Shown here: one piece after another, positions 1 through 7,384 of the stretch
Numbering within the stretch: the stretch's first letter is position 1
How the letters are laid out: each line of letters starts with the position of its first letter
Assembly (NCBI GenBank): GCA_905370345.1
Contig: CAJPKE010000007.1
Span: 1 to 28,977 of the forward strand
Reading direction: 5' to 3'
Length of the DNA: 28,977 nucleotides
Source of the DNA: Candidatus Saccharibacteria bacterium UBA6209
GTDB lineage: Bacteria > Patescibacteriota > Saccharimonadia > Saccharimonadales > Saccharimonadaceae
Made by a program: the position numbers and the translations under genes
Notes under the pieces: model-generated
Database searches by the model: none
Told to the model about the DNA's origin: nothing
The model's input: the letters and a program-made list of their open reading frames with translations, nothing else

Positions 1-5
1 GTTAA

Positions 6-35
6 TTGACAAAGCGGTAATGTTTATGACAGAAT
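6..35 (+). promoter_or_regulatory. Candidate ldh promoter
   Basis: A perfect -35 hexamer TTGACA lies at 6-11. The best -10 at an acceptable distance is CAGAAT at 30-35 (18-bp spacer), which is weak. A later TAATAT at 46-51 is an alternative -10 but lacks a matching -35. Only the -35 is convincing. Confidence 0.35.
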
Positions 36-72
36 AAAGACATCTAATATAAAACAGAAAAAGGAGATTTTG

Positions 73-1014
73 GTGAATAAACAGAAATTGCTAATTGTTG
101 GCGGAGGCGGAATGGTCGGTGCGACGGCGGCTTATGCGTGCGCATTGCGTAGTGTCATTGAAGAGATTGTGTTGATTGACCGTAATGAGGATTTGGCTTG
201 GGGTCAAGCGGCTGACATTAATGACGCGATGGGAATTGACAGAAATGTCGTGGTTCATACGGGAAATTATTCTGATATCAATGACGATGACATCGTTGTG
301 ATTACCGCGGGTGCGCCACAACTTCCTGGACAGACTCGGTTGGAGTTGATTGACGTTAATGCAAAAATTATGCGTGATATTGTAAAAAATATTATGGCGA
401 ATGGCGCGAAGCCGTATTTGGTGATTGTCAGCAATCCGGTTGATGTTTTGACTTACGTGGCACTTAAGGAATCTGGTCTGCCGAAAAATCGCGTGTTTGG
501 TACGGGTACGACGCTTGACACTTCGCGAATGAAGTCGTATTTGGCGAATGCGTTCAATGTCGACAGTAAAGCGGTTGATGCTTATATTTTGGGCGAGCAT
601 GGCGATTCATCATTTTCGACAATTGAAACGGCGCAAATTGGTGAAGTGCCAATTAAGGAATATCCTGGATTTACAGAGGAAATGATTGACGGGATTGAAC
701 AGAAGGTTCGCGACCGAGCGTATCGGGTGATTGAAACAAAGAAATCGACATATTTTGCAATTGGGTTTGTCGTATCTAAGATTGTTTCGGCGCTCCGAAA
801 ATCGACGCACACGGTTTATCCCGTTTGCTCTTTGGCTGAAGGCGAATATGGCTTGAATAATGTTGTACTTGGATTACCATCGACAATCAGTAGTGACGGC
901 GTGAAGATTTTGGCGGGCTATCCACTTACCGAACGAGAAAAAGAATCGCTGAATAAATCCGCTGGAATTATCGCGGAAATGATTTCTCATCTTGATAAAG
1001 CGGAAAATTGCTGA
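73..1014 (+). CDS. ldh: L-lactate dehydrogenase
   Basis: NAD-dependent reduction of pyruvate to L-lactate in the cytosol, regenerating NAD+ for fermentative glycolysis. The 313-aa protein has the family's usual length. Seen in the sequence: an N-terminal Rossmann loop GGGGMVGA (residues 10-17) with the NAD-selecting Asp in LIDRN, the substrate loop PQLPGQTR, the NAD-side motif SNPVDV, LDTSR and the catalytic His in GEHGDSS (about H176). The Gln in the substrate loop (about Q83) marks lactate rather than malate dehydrogenase, which has Arg there. I place the start at GTG 73 because AAGGAG (61-66) sits 6 nt upstream; TTG at 70 is the alternative. The 3' end overlaps the rpsJ promoter. A fermentative LDH fits a reduced episymbiont. 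Confidence 0.93.
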   Translation: MNKQKLLIVGGGGMVGATAAYACALRSVIEEIVLIDRNEDLAWGQAADINDAMGIDRNVVVHTGNYSDINDDDIVVITAGAPQLPGQTRLELIDVNAKIMRDIVKNIMANGAKPYLVIVSNPVDVLTYVALKESGLPKNRVFGTGTTLDTSRMKSYLANAFNVDSKAVDAYILGEHGDSSFSTIETAQIGEVPIKEYPGFTEEMIDGIEQKVRDRAYRVIETKKSTYFAIGFVVSKIVSALRKSTHTVYPVCSLAEGEYGLNNVVLGLPSTISSDGVKILAGYPLTEREKESLNKSAGIIAEMISHLDKAENC

Positions 1015-1020
1015 TATAAT
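992..1020 (+). promoter_or_regulatory. rpsJ promoter inside the ldh 3' end
   Basis: TTGATA (992-997), a 17-bp spacer and a perfect TATAAT (1015-1020). The -35 lies in the last codons of ldh and the -10 starts right after its TGA stop. It would produce a leader of about 85 nt for rpsJ. Confidence 0.72.
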
Positions 1021-1110
1021 CGCATAGTTAATAATAATTTATCTCGAGAACTCAATTGACTATAAATAGGGCAATTAGAGGTTACGAGATTGCACATAAG
1101 AGGAGGAGCT

Positions 1111-1428
1111 ATGGCTCAAGATACAGGAATCAAAATCCGTATTCGTCTGAAGGCTTATGACCACAAAGTCATCGACCAATCAGCAAAACAAATTATCGAC
1201 ACCGCAATTCGCACAGGTGCTAACGTGGCTGGTCCAGTGCCTTTGCCAACTCGACGCAGCACTTACACCGTCGTAAAGAGTCCGCACGTTTACAAAACTG
1301 GTGGTGAATCTTACGAGCGCCGCGTTCATAAGCGTCTGGTTGACATTACAAATGCTACACCAAAGACGATTGATAGCTTGCAGAACTTGAATTTGCCAGC
1401 TGGCGTTGACGCTGAAATTCGTATGTAA
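1111..1428 (+). CDS. rpsJ: 30S ribosomal protein S10 (uS10)
   Basis: Small-subunit head protein; its homologues also act as NusE in antitermination. The 105-aa product has the family signature: IRIRLKAYDHKVID at the N-terminus, GPVPLPTRR in the middle and the ESYERRVHKRLVDI region. ATG 1111 is chosen over an upstream start at 1090 because AGGAGGAG (1101-1108) lies directly before it and MAQDTGIKIRIRL matches the usual S10 N-terminus. Unusually, S10 is not first in the rplC operon. It stands alone between its own promoter and terminator, with a membrane-protein gene separating it from rplC. Confidence 0.97.
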   Translation: MAQDTGIKIRIRLKAYDHKVIDQSAKQIIDTAIRTGANVAGPVPLPTRRSTYTVVKSPHVYKTGGESYERRVHKRLVDITNATPKTIDSLQNLNLPAGVDAEIRM

Positions 1429-1447
1429 TTTAACGATATATAAAATT

Positions 1448-1475
1448 TCCGCCTCTTGAATGGGGCGGATTTTTT
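1448..1475 (+). terminator. Rho-independent terminator after rpsJ
   Basis: TCCGCC (1448-1453) pairs with GGCGGA (1464-1469) around a 10-nt loop, followed by a T run (1470-1475). The loop contains the TTGAAT -35 of the next gene. Confidence 0.85.
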
Positions 1476-1485
1476 ATGCTATAAT
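1456..1485 (+). promoter_or_regulatory. Promoter nested in the rpsJ terminator
   Basis: TTGAAT (1456-1461), an 18-bp spacer and TATAAT (1480-1485). The predicted transcription start near 1492 lies only a few bases before the ATG at 1498, so the mRNA would be almost leaderless. Confidence 0.6.
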
Positions 1486-1497
1486 TCCATTTAGCTT

Positions 1498-1830
1498 ATG
1501 ACAAAACAAAAAACTCGTACTTATGCTCGCAATCGCTCGAAGTCTAGCGAGCTGTTTAGTCGCAAAGGTCGCGAACGTATTTATGATAATGACGGCTCAT
1601 TTTTCTTGAAATTGGTGGTTTTTGTGGTGTTGAGTGCATTGTGGCTTCGTCTAAAAAATCCAGTTGAAATTGGCGGTTTGGTCGTTCAGGCTATTCCTGT
1701 CGGTCTATTTATTGCATTGCTATTAGTCTTAAAGATTGAGAAATACCAATTTAATCGGAAAATTTGGTATGTCACGATAATTTTCATGGCAATTCTGACT
1801 TCGTTTACGCCGGTTGGCGTGATGATTTAG
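1498..1830 (+). CDS. Small three-helix membrane protein of unknown function
   Basis: I do not recognise this 110-aa protein. Residues 1-31 are basic and polar (many Lys, Arg and Ser), and three hydrophobic segments follow at roughly 34-52, 60-81 and 87-108. The positive-inside rule puts the N-terminus in the cytoplasm. No Shine-Dalgarno site precedes ATG 1498; the TATAAT at 1480-1485 is so close that the transcript is probably near-leaderless. It sits between rpsJ and rplC, each with its own promoter, so it is probably a single-gene unit. No function is proposed. Confidence 0.7.
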   Translation: MTKQKTRTYARNRSKSSELFSRKGRERIYDNDGSFFLKLVVFVVLSALWLRLKNPVEIGGLVVQAIPVGLFIALLLVLKIEKYQFNRKIWYVTIIFMAILTSFTPVGVMI

Positions 1831-1842
1831 AACCTGTCTTTA

Positions 1843-1872
1843 TTGACAATAATATACATAACGTGCTATAGT
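1843..1872 (+). promoter_or_regulatory. Main promoter of the rplC ribosomal operon
   Basis: Consensus TTGACA (1843-1848), an 18-bp spacer and TATAGT (1867-1872). It is the best -35 for the 15-gene run that starts with rplC and lies 13 nt after the preceding stop codon. Confidence 0.82.
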
Positions 1873-1879
1873 GAGGAAG

Positions 1880-2019
1880 TAATTTCTATTACGCGTAATA
1901 TCAACTGTTCTCCTTGGTGAATGAGCAGGTCTGGTTATGAGCGGATGTTTACATTTAACGTTCTCCCAGAATCCAGAAACCGCACGTCATCAGGAGTATT
2001 TAAGTGGGAGTGAGGAAAA
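1880..2019 (+). promoter_or_regulatory. Long structured 5' leader of rplC
   Basis: About 140 nt lie between the predicted transcription start and GTG 2020, with no gene visible. Possible helices include TCTGG followed by GTTA near 1930-1938 pairing with TAAC and CCAGA near 1957-1973, and CTCCC (about 1963-1968) pairing with GGGAG (2006-2010) just upstream of the ribosome-binding region. Ribosomal operon leaders of this length often bind an operon product (L4 in E. coli). Autoregulation here is an inference from position and pairing potential only. Confidence 0.45.
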
Positions 2020-2634
2020 GTGAAAACACTTCTCGGTACCAAACTTGGTATGACCCAGCTCTTGGCTGAAGACGGCAAAGCCATTCCGGTAACGCTGATC
2101 CAAGCCGGCCCTGTCACCGTTACTCAGGTGAAGACTGTCGAAACCGACGGTTACAATGCGGTACAGGTAGCTTTTGGAGAGGGTAAGAACCTGAGCAAGG
2201 CCGTGGCTGGACACGTTAAGCCAGCCCAAGTGACCCCGAAACATATTCGGGAATTCCGTGTCGACCAGATTCCAGAGGATCTGAAAGTTGGCAGTGAAAT
2301 TAATGTTTCCGCGTTTGAAGTCGGCGATTTTGTCGATGCAACCGGAACCAGCAAAGGTAAAGGTTTCGCTGGAACCATTAAACGCCACAACTTTAAGCGT
2401 CACCGCAAGACGCACGGTGGTAAAGGTAATACTCGTAAGCCAGGTTCAATTGGCTCGATGTATCCACAAAAAGTTTTCAAGGGTAAGACGATGGCTGGCC
2501 ATATGGGTCACGAACGTGTTACTGTTAAGAACTTGGAAGTGGCATATGTTGATCCAGAGACCAATCTAATCGGGGTTAAGGGCGCTGTTCCTGGACCACG
2601 AAAGGGGCTGATTATTTTAGGAGGTAACAAGTAA
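2020..2634 (+). CDS. rplC: 50S ribosomal protein L3 (uL3)
   Basis: Large-subunit protein that binds early in assembly and reaches towards the peptidyl-transferase centre. The 204-aa product opens with LGTKLGMTQ and carries the long internal loop with HGGKGNTRKPGSIGS and MAGHMGHERVT, the classic bacterial L3 loop and signature. The start is GTG 2020 with a purine-rich GAGGAAAA just upstream; MKTLLGTKLGMTQ matches family N-termini. It is the first gene of the operon after a long leader. Its TAA stop shares a base with the rplD ATG (TAATG), so translation of the two is probably coupled. Confidence 0.97.
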   Translation: MKTLLGTKLGMTQLLAEDGKAIPVTLIQAGPVTVTQVKTVETDGYNAVQVAFGEGKNLSKAVAGHVKPAQVTPKHIREFRVDQIPEDLKVGSEINVSAFEVGDFVDATGTSKGKGFAGTIKRHNFKRHRKTHGGKGNTRKPGSIGSMYPQKVFKGKTMAGHMGHERVTVKNLEVAYVDPETNLIGVKGAVPGPRKGLIILGGNK

Positions 2635-3233
2635 TGGCAGATTCAACCAAACTTCCTAAAGACATTTTTGCTGTGGAAGTGCCAAATCACGAATTGTTGA
2701 AATTGGCATACGACAGCTACTTGGCAAACGCACGCCTAGCTAGCGCTACAACCAAGCAGCGCGGTGAAGTTTCTGGTGGTGGTAAAAAACCATGGAAGCA
2801 AAAGGGAACTGGTCGAGCACGTTTCGGCTCAAGCCGTAACCCAATCTGGCGCGGCGGTGGTGTGGTATTTGGCCCACGCGGCAACGAAAACTACACTAAA
2901 AAATTGTCAAAGACTGCTAAGAAAGTGGCAGTTCGCCAAGCTTTGACTGTAGCTAACGAAGCTAAGAAAATTGTCATCAAAGATGTTAAGACTACTGGCA
3001 AGACCAAGGAAGTCGCAACATTCCTAGCTGACAATAAGTTCGAGCGCCGTGTTCTGATCGTTGTAGATGAGAAGACACCAGAACTTATGCGTGCTACAAA
3101 CAATATTCAGAACGTTTTGGTGGTTCGCGCTAATTATCTAAGCGTTTATCACATTCTGAATGCGGATACAATCGTTATAACACCGAAAGCTCTACCTGTA
3201 ATTACTGCATGGTTGGGCAAGGAGGAAGCGTAA
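2634..3233 (+). CDS. rplD: 50S ribosomal protein L4 (uL4)
   Basis: Large-subunit protein lining the exit tunnel, and in E. coli the autogenous repressor of the S10 operon. The 199-aa protein has the tunnel loop with GEVSGGGKKPWKQKGTGRAR, then SSRNPIWRGGGVVFGP, both diagnostic. AGGAGGT (2619-2625) inside the rplC end gives a strong ribosome-binding site for ATG 2634. If the upstream leader is regulatory, L4 is the obvious candidate ligand by analogy. Confidence 0.97.
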   Translation: MADSTKLPKDIFAVEVPNHELLKLAYDSYLANARLASATTKQRGEVSGGGKKPWKQKGTGRARFGSSRNPIWRGGGVVFGPRGNENYTKKLSKTAKKVAVRQALTVANEAKKIVIKDVKTTGKTKEVATFLADNKFERRVLIVVDEKTPELMRATNNIQNVLVVRANYLSVYHILNADTIVITPKALPVITAWLGKEEA

Positions 3234-3234
3234 T

Positions 3235-3555
3235 ATGAAACAGACGATTATTATCCCACGCGTTAGTGAAAAGGCTTACGCACAGAGTGCCAACGGTGTA
3301 TATGTGCTACGCGTTCCACTTAACTTGAATAAGAACGAAATCAAATCAGCTGTAGAAGAGCAATTTGGCGTTACTGTAGTTAAGGTTAAAACCTTAGTAC
3401 AAGACGGCAAGGCTGTACGCTTCTCACGAGGCAAGAATCGTTATCCTGGCACAACAACGCGCAAGGATTGGAAGAAGGCCTACGTGACGCTGAAAGAAGG
3501 CGATAAGCTCGATGTGTTTGACGCAGTAGAGCAGCAGATGGAGGAGACCAAGTAA
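3235..3555 (+). CDS. rplW: 50S ribosomal protein L23 (uL23)
   Basis: Exit-tunnel rim protein that serves as docking site for trigger factor and SRP. The 106-aa sequence starts IIIPRVSEKAYAQ and continues through YVLRVPLNLNKNEIKSAVEEQFGV, with the basic loop RFSRGKNRYPGTTTRKDWKKAYVTL typical of L23. ATG 3235 lies one base after the rplD stop, preceded by AAGGAGGAA in the rplD end. The stop overlaps the rplB start by one base. Confidence 0.96.
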   Translation: MKQTIIIPRVSEKAYAQSANGVYVLRVPLNLNKNEIKSAVEEQFGVTVVKVKTLVQDGKAVRFSRGKNRYPGTTTRKDWKKAYVTLKEGDKLDVFDAVEQQMEETK

Positions 3556-4394
3556 TGCCAGTGAAAGCTTACAATCCAACCACTCCTGCTCGTCGCGGCA
3601 TGACGAGTCAGGATTTGTCAGACATTACAACAAGAAAACCTCTTAAAAGTCTGATTAAAGCTAAAAAGCAAAATGCCGGTCGCAACAACCAAGGTCGAAT
3701 TACCGTTCGTCATCGCGGAGGCGGCGTTCGTCGTCACTACCGCTTGGTGAACCACAATTTGCCAGCAGGCTTGACCTTGACGATTGAAGAAATCGAATAC
3801 GATCCAAACCGCTCAGCTCGTATTGCTCGAGTTAAGGATCAGTACAATTTGTACCACTACATCTTAGCTGACACCTCAATGGTTAAGGGTAAAACTATCC
3901 GAACTGGTGAAGAAGCTCCAATTGAGGCTTCAAACCGCCTGCCATTGTCAGTTATTCCTGTTGGTACGATGATTTACGCTATTGAGTTGACCGCTGGTAA
4001 GGGTGCACAAATGGTACGCGCTGCTGGCGCTAAAGCTCAGTTGATGGCGAAAGAAGGCAACTACGCAACTATCAAATTGCCATCTGGCGAAGTTCGTAAA
4101 GTTCGCTTGGAAGCTACCGCTGCTATTGGTGTAGTCGGTAACGTCCAGCATCAAAATGTTAAGATCGGTTCAGCTGGTCGTAAGCGCCGCAAGGGTATTC
4201 GCCCAACCGTTCGCGGTGTCGTTATGAACGCAGCAGATCACCCACATGGTGGTGGTGACGGTGGTCGCCACGGTACTGGTAAAGCACCACGTACTCCTTG
4301 GGGTCAATTGACATTAGGTTATCGAACTCGTCGCCGTAAAGGCTCGAATAAATTAATCGTACGCACGCGTCACGACGCGAAGAGGAAGAGGTAA
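3555..4394 (+). CDS. rplB: 50S ribosomal protein L2 (uL2)
   Basis: Essential for subunit association and peptidyl-transferase centre assembly. The 279-aa length is normal. Visible hallmarks are GRNNQGRITVRHRGGGVRRHY near residues 41-63, the SH3-like core, and the C-terminal VMNAADHPHGGGDGGRHGTG segment containing the conserved His that approaches the peptidyl-transferase centre. The protein ends with a basic tail. The start overlaps rplW by one base. In operon with rpsS. Confidence 0.97.
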   Translation: MPVKAYNPTTPARRGMTSQDLSDITTRKPLKSLIKAKKQNAGRNNQGRITVRHRGGGVRRHYRLVNHNLPAGLTLTIEEIEYDPNRSARIARVKDQYNLYHYILADTSMVKGKTIRTGEEAPIEASNRLPLSVIPVGTMIYAIELTAGKGAQMVRAAGAKAQLMAKEGNYATIKLPSGEVRKVRLEATAAIGVVGNVQHQNVKIGSAGRKRRKGIRPTVRGVVMNAADHPHGGGDGGRHGTGKAPRTPWGQLTLGYRTRRRKGSNKLIVRTRHDAKRKR

Positions 4395-4400
4395 ATCACG

Positions 4401-4667
4401 ATGAGTCGTTCATTAAAGAAAGGTCCATTCGTCGATGTAAAGCTAGCAAAGAAAATTGCTGCTCTTAGCCTTGACGATCGAACCGTTATCAAAACGTGGG
4501 CGCGCGCTTCGACTATCACCCCAGAAATGGTTGGTCGAACGATTGCTGTTCACAACGGTAGGGTGCACGTACCAGTGCTGATTACCGAAAACATGGTTGG
4601 TCACAAACTCGGTGAGTTTAGTCCAACTCGTAAGTTCCGTAAGCACGGCGGAAAGGATAAGAAGTAA
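4401..4667 (+). CDS. rpsS: 30S ribosomal protein S19 (uS19)
   Basis: Small-subunit head protein forming a heterodimer with S13. The 88-aa protein begins MSRSLKKGPFVDVKL and contains RASTITPEMVGRTIAVHNG, then HKLGEFSPTRKFRKHGG, all standard S19 blocks. ATG 4401 lies 6 nt after the rplB stop, with GAAGAGGAAGAGG at the end of rplB acting as ribosome-binding site. Confidence 0.97.
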   Translation: MSRSLKKGPFVDVKLAKKIAALSLDDRTVIKTWARASTITPEMVGRTIAVHNGRVHVPVLITENMVGHKLGEFSPTRKFRKHGGKDKK

Positions 4668-4669
4668 TC

Positions 4670-5128
4670 ATGGCTGATACAACTTATACTGTTCGCGCTT
4701 ACGCAAAAGGTGTCGACCAGGCACCACGCAAGGTTAGCTTGGTTGCCGCATTGGTACGAGGTCGCACTGTAGCTGATGCTCTAGTTATCTTGGAGCACGT
4801 TCCAAAGCGTGCTGCTAGCCCAGTTAAGAAGGCTATCGAAAGCGCTAAGGCAAATGCTATTAACAACCACGGCTTGGACGCTAAAAGTTTGGTAATTACT
4901 ACTTTGAGCGTTACTACTGGCACGCGTTTGCGCCGCTTCAAGCCTGCATCGCGCGGTCGCGCTTTGCCATTCCAGAAAAAGACTTCAAATATTTTGGTTG
5001 AAGTAACTGGTACAGAAAAGCCAAAGAAAGCGCCTGCAAAAAAGGCCGAAGCTAAGGCAGAAGCAAAAACTGCTAAGCCTGCAGCTAAAAAAGCCGCTAA
5101 ACCGGCAGCAAAAAAGGAGGAGAAGTAA
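4670..5128 (+). CDS. rplV: 50S ribosomal protein L22 (uL22) with Ala/Lys-rich tail
   Basis: Exit-tunnel protein whose beta-hairpin narrows the tunnel. The core (about residues 1-118) has APRKVSLVAALVRGRTVADA, AIESAKANAINNHGLD and the hairpin RLRRFKPASRGRALPFQKK. Residues about 119-152 are a low-complexity tail of Ala, Lys, Glu and Pro with KPAAKKA-like units, making the protein about 35 aa longer than E. coli L22. The tail is probably disordered and rRNA-binding or surface-exposed; that role is inferred. The gene directly abuts rpsC. Confidence 0.95.
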   Translation: MADTTYTVRAYAKGVDQAPRKVSLVAALVRGRTVADALVILEHVPKRAASPVKKAIESAKANAINNHGLDAKSLVITTLSVTTGTRLRRFKPASRGRALPFQKKTSNILVEVTGTEKPKKAPAKKAEAKAEAKTAKPAAKKAAKPAAKKEEK

Positions 5129-5764
5129 ATGGGTCAAAAAGTGAATCCAATCAACTTCCGCCTACAGGTCAATAAGAACTGGAGCTCTCGTTGGTTTACG
5201 GCCAATAAAAAAGAGTTTGCAGAGGCGATTCGTCAGGATCATGAAATCCGCGAGTTGATTGAAAAGAAATTTGCCTCACGCCCAACTATCAATCGCATTG
5301 AGATTGAGCGTAGCGCTAACTTGATCACGATTACAATTCACACGGCAAAAGCTGGTGTTGTTATCGGTCGCGGTGGTGCTGGCGTGAACGAATTGAAGAA
5401 GCAGGTTGAGAAGATTGCTGGTCAGGCTGTTCGTATTAACATCGAAGAAGTTCGCCGTCCAGAATTGGCAGCCAAATTGGTAGCTGAGAATATTGCTCGC
5501 CAATTGGAGCGCCGAATCAACTTCCGCCGTGCAACTAAAATGACCGCACAAAACACCATGAATGCCGGCGCTAAAGGTATTCGTATTGAGGTGGCTGGTC
5601 GTTTGAACGGCGCTGAAATGGCACGTCGCGAAAAGGTAATTGAAGGCTCAGTGCCTCTACATACCTTGCGCGCTGATATTGACTTCCACTGTGCTCGCGC
5701 TCAGACACCAGCTGGTATCATTGGCGTGAAAGTGTGGATTTATAAGGGAGAAAGGAGTCGCTAA
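5129..5764 (+). CDS. rpsC: 30S ribosomal protein S3 (uS3)
   Basis: Lines the mRNA entry channel of the small subunit. The 211-aa protein starts MGQKVNPINFRLQVNKNW and has a KH type-2 domain with the VVIGRGGAGVNELKKQV loop near residues 77-93. Its C-terminal domain includes GRLNGAEMARREKVIEGSVPLHTLRADIDF. The ATG directly follows the rplV stop, with AAAGGAGGAGAAG as a strong ribosome-binding site. Confidence 0.97.
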   Translation: MGQKVNPINFRLQVNKNWSSRWFTANKKEFAEAIRQDHEIRELIEKKFASRPTINRIEIERSANLITITIHTAKAGVVIGRGGAGVNELKKQVEKIAGQAVRINIEEVRRPELAAKLVAENIARQLERRINFRRATKMTAQNTMNAGAKGIRIEVAGRLNGAEMARREKVIEGSVPLHTLRADIDFHCARAQTPAGIIGVKVWIYKGERSR

Positions 5765-6178
5765 ATGCTGTTACCAAAGAAAACTAAGCACCGCAAAGTG
5801 CGTATTGGAAAAAACCGCGGTCAAGCAACTCGTGGCAATTACATCGCGTTCGGCGACTTTGCATTGCAATCACAATCAAACGAGCGCATCAACTCCCGCC
5901 AAATCGAGTCTGCTCGTCAGGCGATGACTCGTTACATCAAGCGTGGTGGTAAGATTTGGATTCGAATCTTCCCTCACACTCCAGTTACCCGAAAGCCACT
6001 TGGCTTGAAGATGGGTCAGGGTAAGGGTAATCCAGAGTTCTTCGTTGCTAAGGTAAAGACTGGTACTGTTCTATTTGAGATGCAGGGCGTTTCAGAGGAA
6101 GTTGCTCGCGAAGCAATGCGTCTGGCTAGCCACAAATTGCCAGTCAAATGTAAGTTCATCAAGCGGGAGGACGCATAA
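5765..6178 (+). CDS. rplP: 50S ribosomal protein L16 (uL16)
   Basis: Sits near the A-site tRNA elbow and is required for late 50S maturation. The 137-aa protein has MLLPKKTKHRKVRIGKNRG at the N-terminus, IKRGGKIWIRIFPHTPVTRKP, then MGQGKGNPEFFVAKVK, all diagnostic. GGGAGAAAGGAG in the rpsC end gives the ribosome-binding site. The stop abuts rpmC. Confidence 0.97.
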   Translation: MLLPKKTKHRKVRIGKNRGQATRGNYIAFGDFALQSQSNERINSRQIESARQAMTRYIKRGGKIWIRIFPHTPVTRKPLGLKMGQGKGNPEFFVAKVKTGTVLFEMQGVSEEVAREAMRLASHKLPVKCKFIKREDA

Positions 6179-6388
6179 ATGGCTGAAGCAAAGAAAACTG
6201 TTAAAGCAGCAGTTATTAAGACGATTGATGACTTGAAGAAGGAATTGGCTGAAAAGCGAAACGACCTACTTCAAGCAAAACGTTCTCACGCTGCTGGCGA
6301 ATTAGTTAATCCAAAAGCGTTGCGTTCACTCCGAAAGGAAATTGCACGCCTGCTGACACAAATTAATAATACAAAGGAGAGCAAGTAA
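6179..6388 (+). CDS. rpmC: 50S ribosomal protein L29 (uL29)
   Basis: Small helical protein at the tunnel exit next to L23. The 69-aa product carries the L29 helical hairpin core KTIDDLKKELAEKRNDLLQAKRSHA, then NPKALRSLRKEIARLLTQINN. A few extra basic residues precede the core. The stop shares one base with the rpsQ ATG. Confidence 0.92.
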   Translation: MAEAKKTVKAAVIKTIDDLKKELAEKRNDLLQAKRSHAAGELVNPKALRSLRKEIARLLTQINNTKESK

Positions 6389-6699
6389 TGGCCCGACGAA
6401 CATTGATTGGCGTCGTAACGAGTGCCAAGCGCGACAAGACCATCACCGTGACGGTCACTAGCCGCGAAACGCATCCGCTATACGGCAAGCAGTACACCGT
6501 GACTCGCAAATACACTGCTCACGATGAAACCAACGAAGCAGGTGAAGGCGACAAGGTGCAAATCGAAGAGACTCGCCCAATTTCTAAGACTAAGAGCTTT
6601 ACTCTAGTCAAGGTGATTGAAAAGTCTCGCGGTTCTATCAAACTAAAGGACGAAGTTTCTGGCGAAACCAAGGAAGAGGCTAAGGAGGACGACAAATGA
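6388..6699 (+). CDS. rpsQ: 30S ribosomal protein S17 (uS17) with acidic tail
   Basis: Primary 16S rRNA binder with an OB fold. The 103-aa sequence shows RTLIGVVTSAKRDKTITVTVTS, then HPLYGKQYTVTRKYTAHDE, then GDKVQIEETRPISKTKSFTLV, standard for S17. Residues about 80-103 form a Glu/Lys/Asp-rich extension absent from E. coli S17. ATG 6388 overlaps the rpmC stop; the TGA stop overlaps the rplN ATG (ATGA). Confidence 0.95.
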   Translation: MARRTLIGVVTSAKRDKTITVTVTSRETHPLYGKQYTVTRKYTAHDETNEAGEGDKVQIEETRPISKTKSFTLVKVIEKSRGSIKLKDEVSGETKEEAKEDDK

Positions 6700-7064
6700 T
6701 CCAACAAGAATCTCGCCTTAAGGTAGCCGACAACTCAGGCGCTAGGGAAGTTTTGTGTATCCGCGTTCTTGGCGGTACACGACGCCGTTACGCTCGCGTT
6801 GGCGACGTAATCGTCTGCTCAGTAAAAGACGCTAGCCCAACCGGTAACGTTAAGAAAAAATCTGTTGTTAAGGCTGTAGTTGTTCGTACTCGCGATCAAA
6901 TTCATCGCAAAGACGGCTCAACAATTTGTTTTGACGACAATGCCGTAGTGATTATCAACGATGACAAGCAGCCAAAAGCTACTCGCGTCTTCGGTCCAGT
7001 TCCACGCGAACTTCGCGATATGGGCTACATGAAGATCGTCAGCTTAGCTCCGGAGGTACTCTAA
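6696..7064 (+). CDS. rplN: 50S ribosomal protein L14 (uL14)
   Basis: Subunit-interface protein that also contacts L19 and silencing factor RsfS. The 122-aa protein has the normal length and begins MIQQESRLKVADNSGAREVLCIRVLGG, followed by GDVIVCSVKDASPTGNVKKK and FGPVPRELR near the C-terminus. AAGGAGG in the rpsQ end positions the start at ATG 6696, which overlaps the upstream stop by 4 bases. Confidence 0.97.
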   Translation: MIQQESRLKVADNSGAREVLCIRVLGGTRRRYARVGDVIVCSVKDASPTGNVKKKSVVKAVVVRTRDQIHRKDGSTICFDDNAVVIINDDKQPKATRVFGPVPRELRDMGYMKIVSLAPEVL

Positions 7065-7384
7065 TGGCTCGTATTCATAAAGACGATACCGTAAAAATTA
7101 TTACTGGTAAAAATAAAGGCACAACTGGTAAAGTTCTAAAAGTTAACACCAAAGACCAAACTGTTTTGGTTGAAGGTGTCGGCGTTGGACATCGCCACGT
7201 TAAGCCAAGCCAGTACAATCCAAAAGGCGGCAAAAAAGATATTCACGTACCAATGGATATCAGCAAAGTCGCTTTGGTTGTTGATGAGAAATCAGGCAAA
7301 ACCAGTCGGGTTGGTTTAGTAAAGAATGCTGACGGCGGCAAAACTCGTGTTGCTCGCCAGGTAAAAAATAAGGAGATTAAATAA
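7064..7384 (+). CDS. rplX: 50S ribosomal protein L24 (uL24)
   Basis: Assembly-initiator protein at the tunnel exit. The 106-aa product starts with a KOW motif (DTVKIITGKNKGTTGKVLKVN) and continues with VEGVGVGHRHVKPSQ, typical of bacterial L24. It overlaps rplN and rplE by one base at each end (TAATG), with CGGAGG and AAGGAG as ribosome-binding sites. Confidence 0.96.
   Translation: MARIHKDDTVKIITGKNKGTTGKVLKVNTKDQTVLVEGVGVGHRHVKPSQYNPKGGKKDIHVPMDISKVALVVDEKSGKTSRVGLVKNADGGKTRVARQVKNKEIK

Noticed and set aside
91..600. Long reverse-strand open frame opposite ldh
   Set aside because: It lies wholly within the ldh gene, has no ribosome-binding site and its protein resembles nothing; it is a shadow of the coding strand.
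1498..1830. SecE as identity of the small membrane protein next to rpsJ
   Set aside because: SecE has one (or three) helices with a conserved amphipathic segment; the three-helix layout and the neighbourhood (no nusG or rplK) do not support it.
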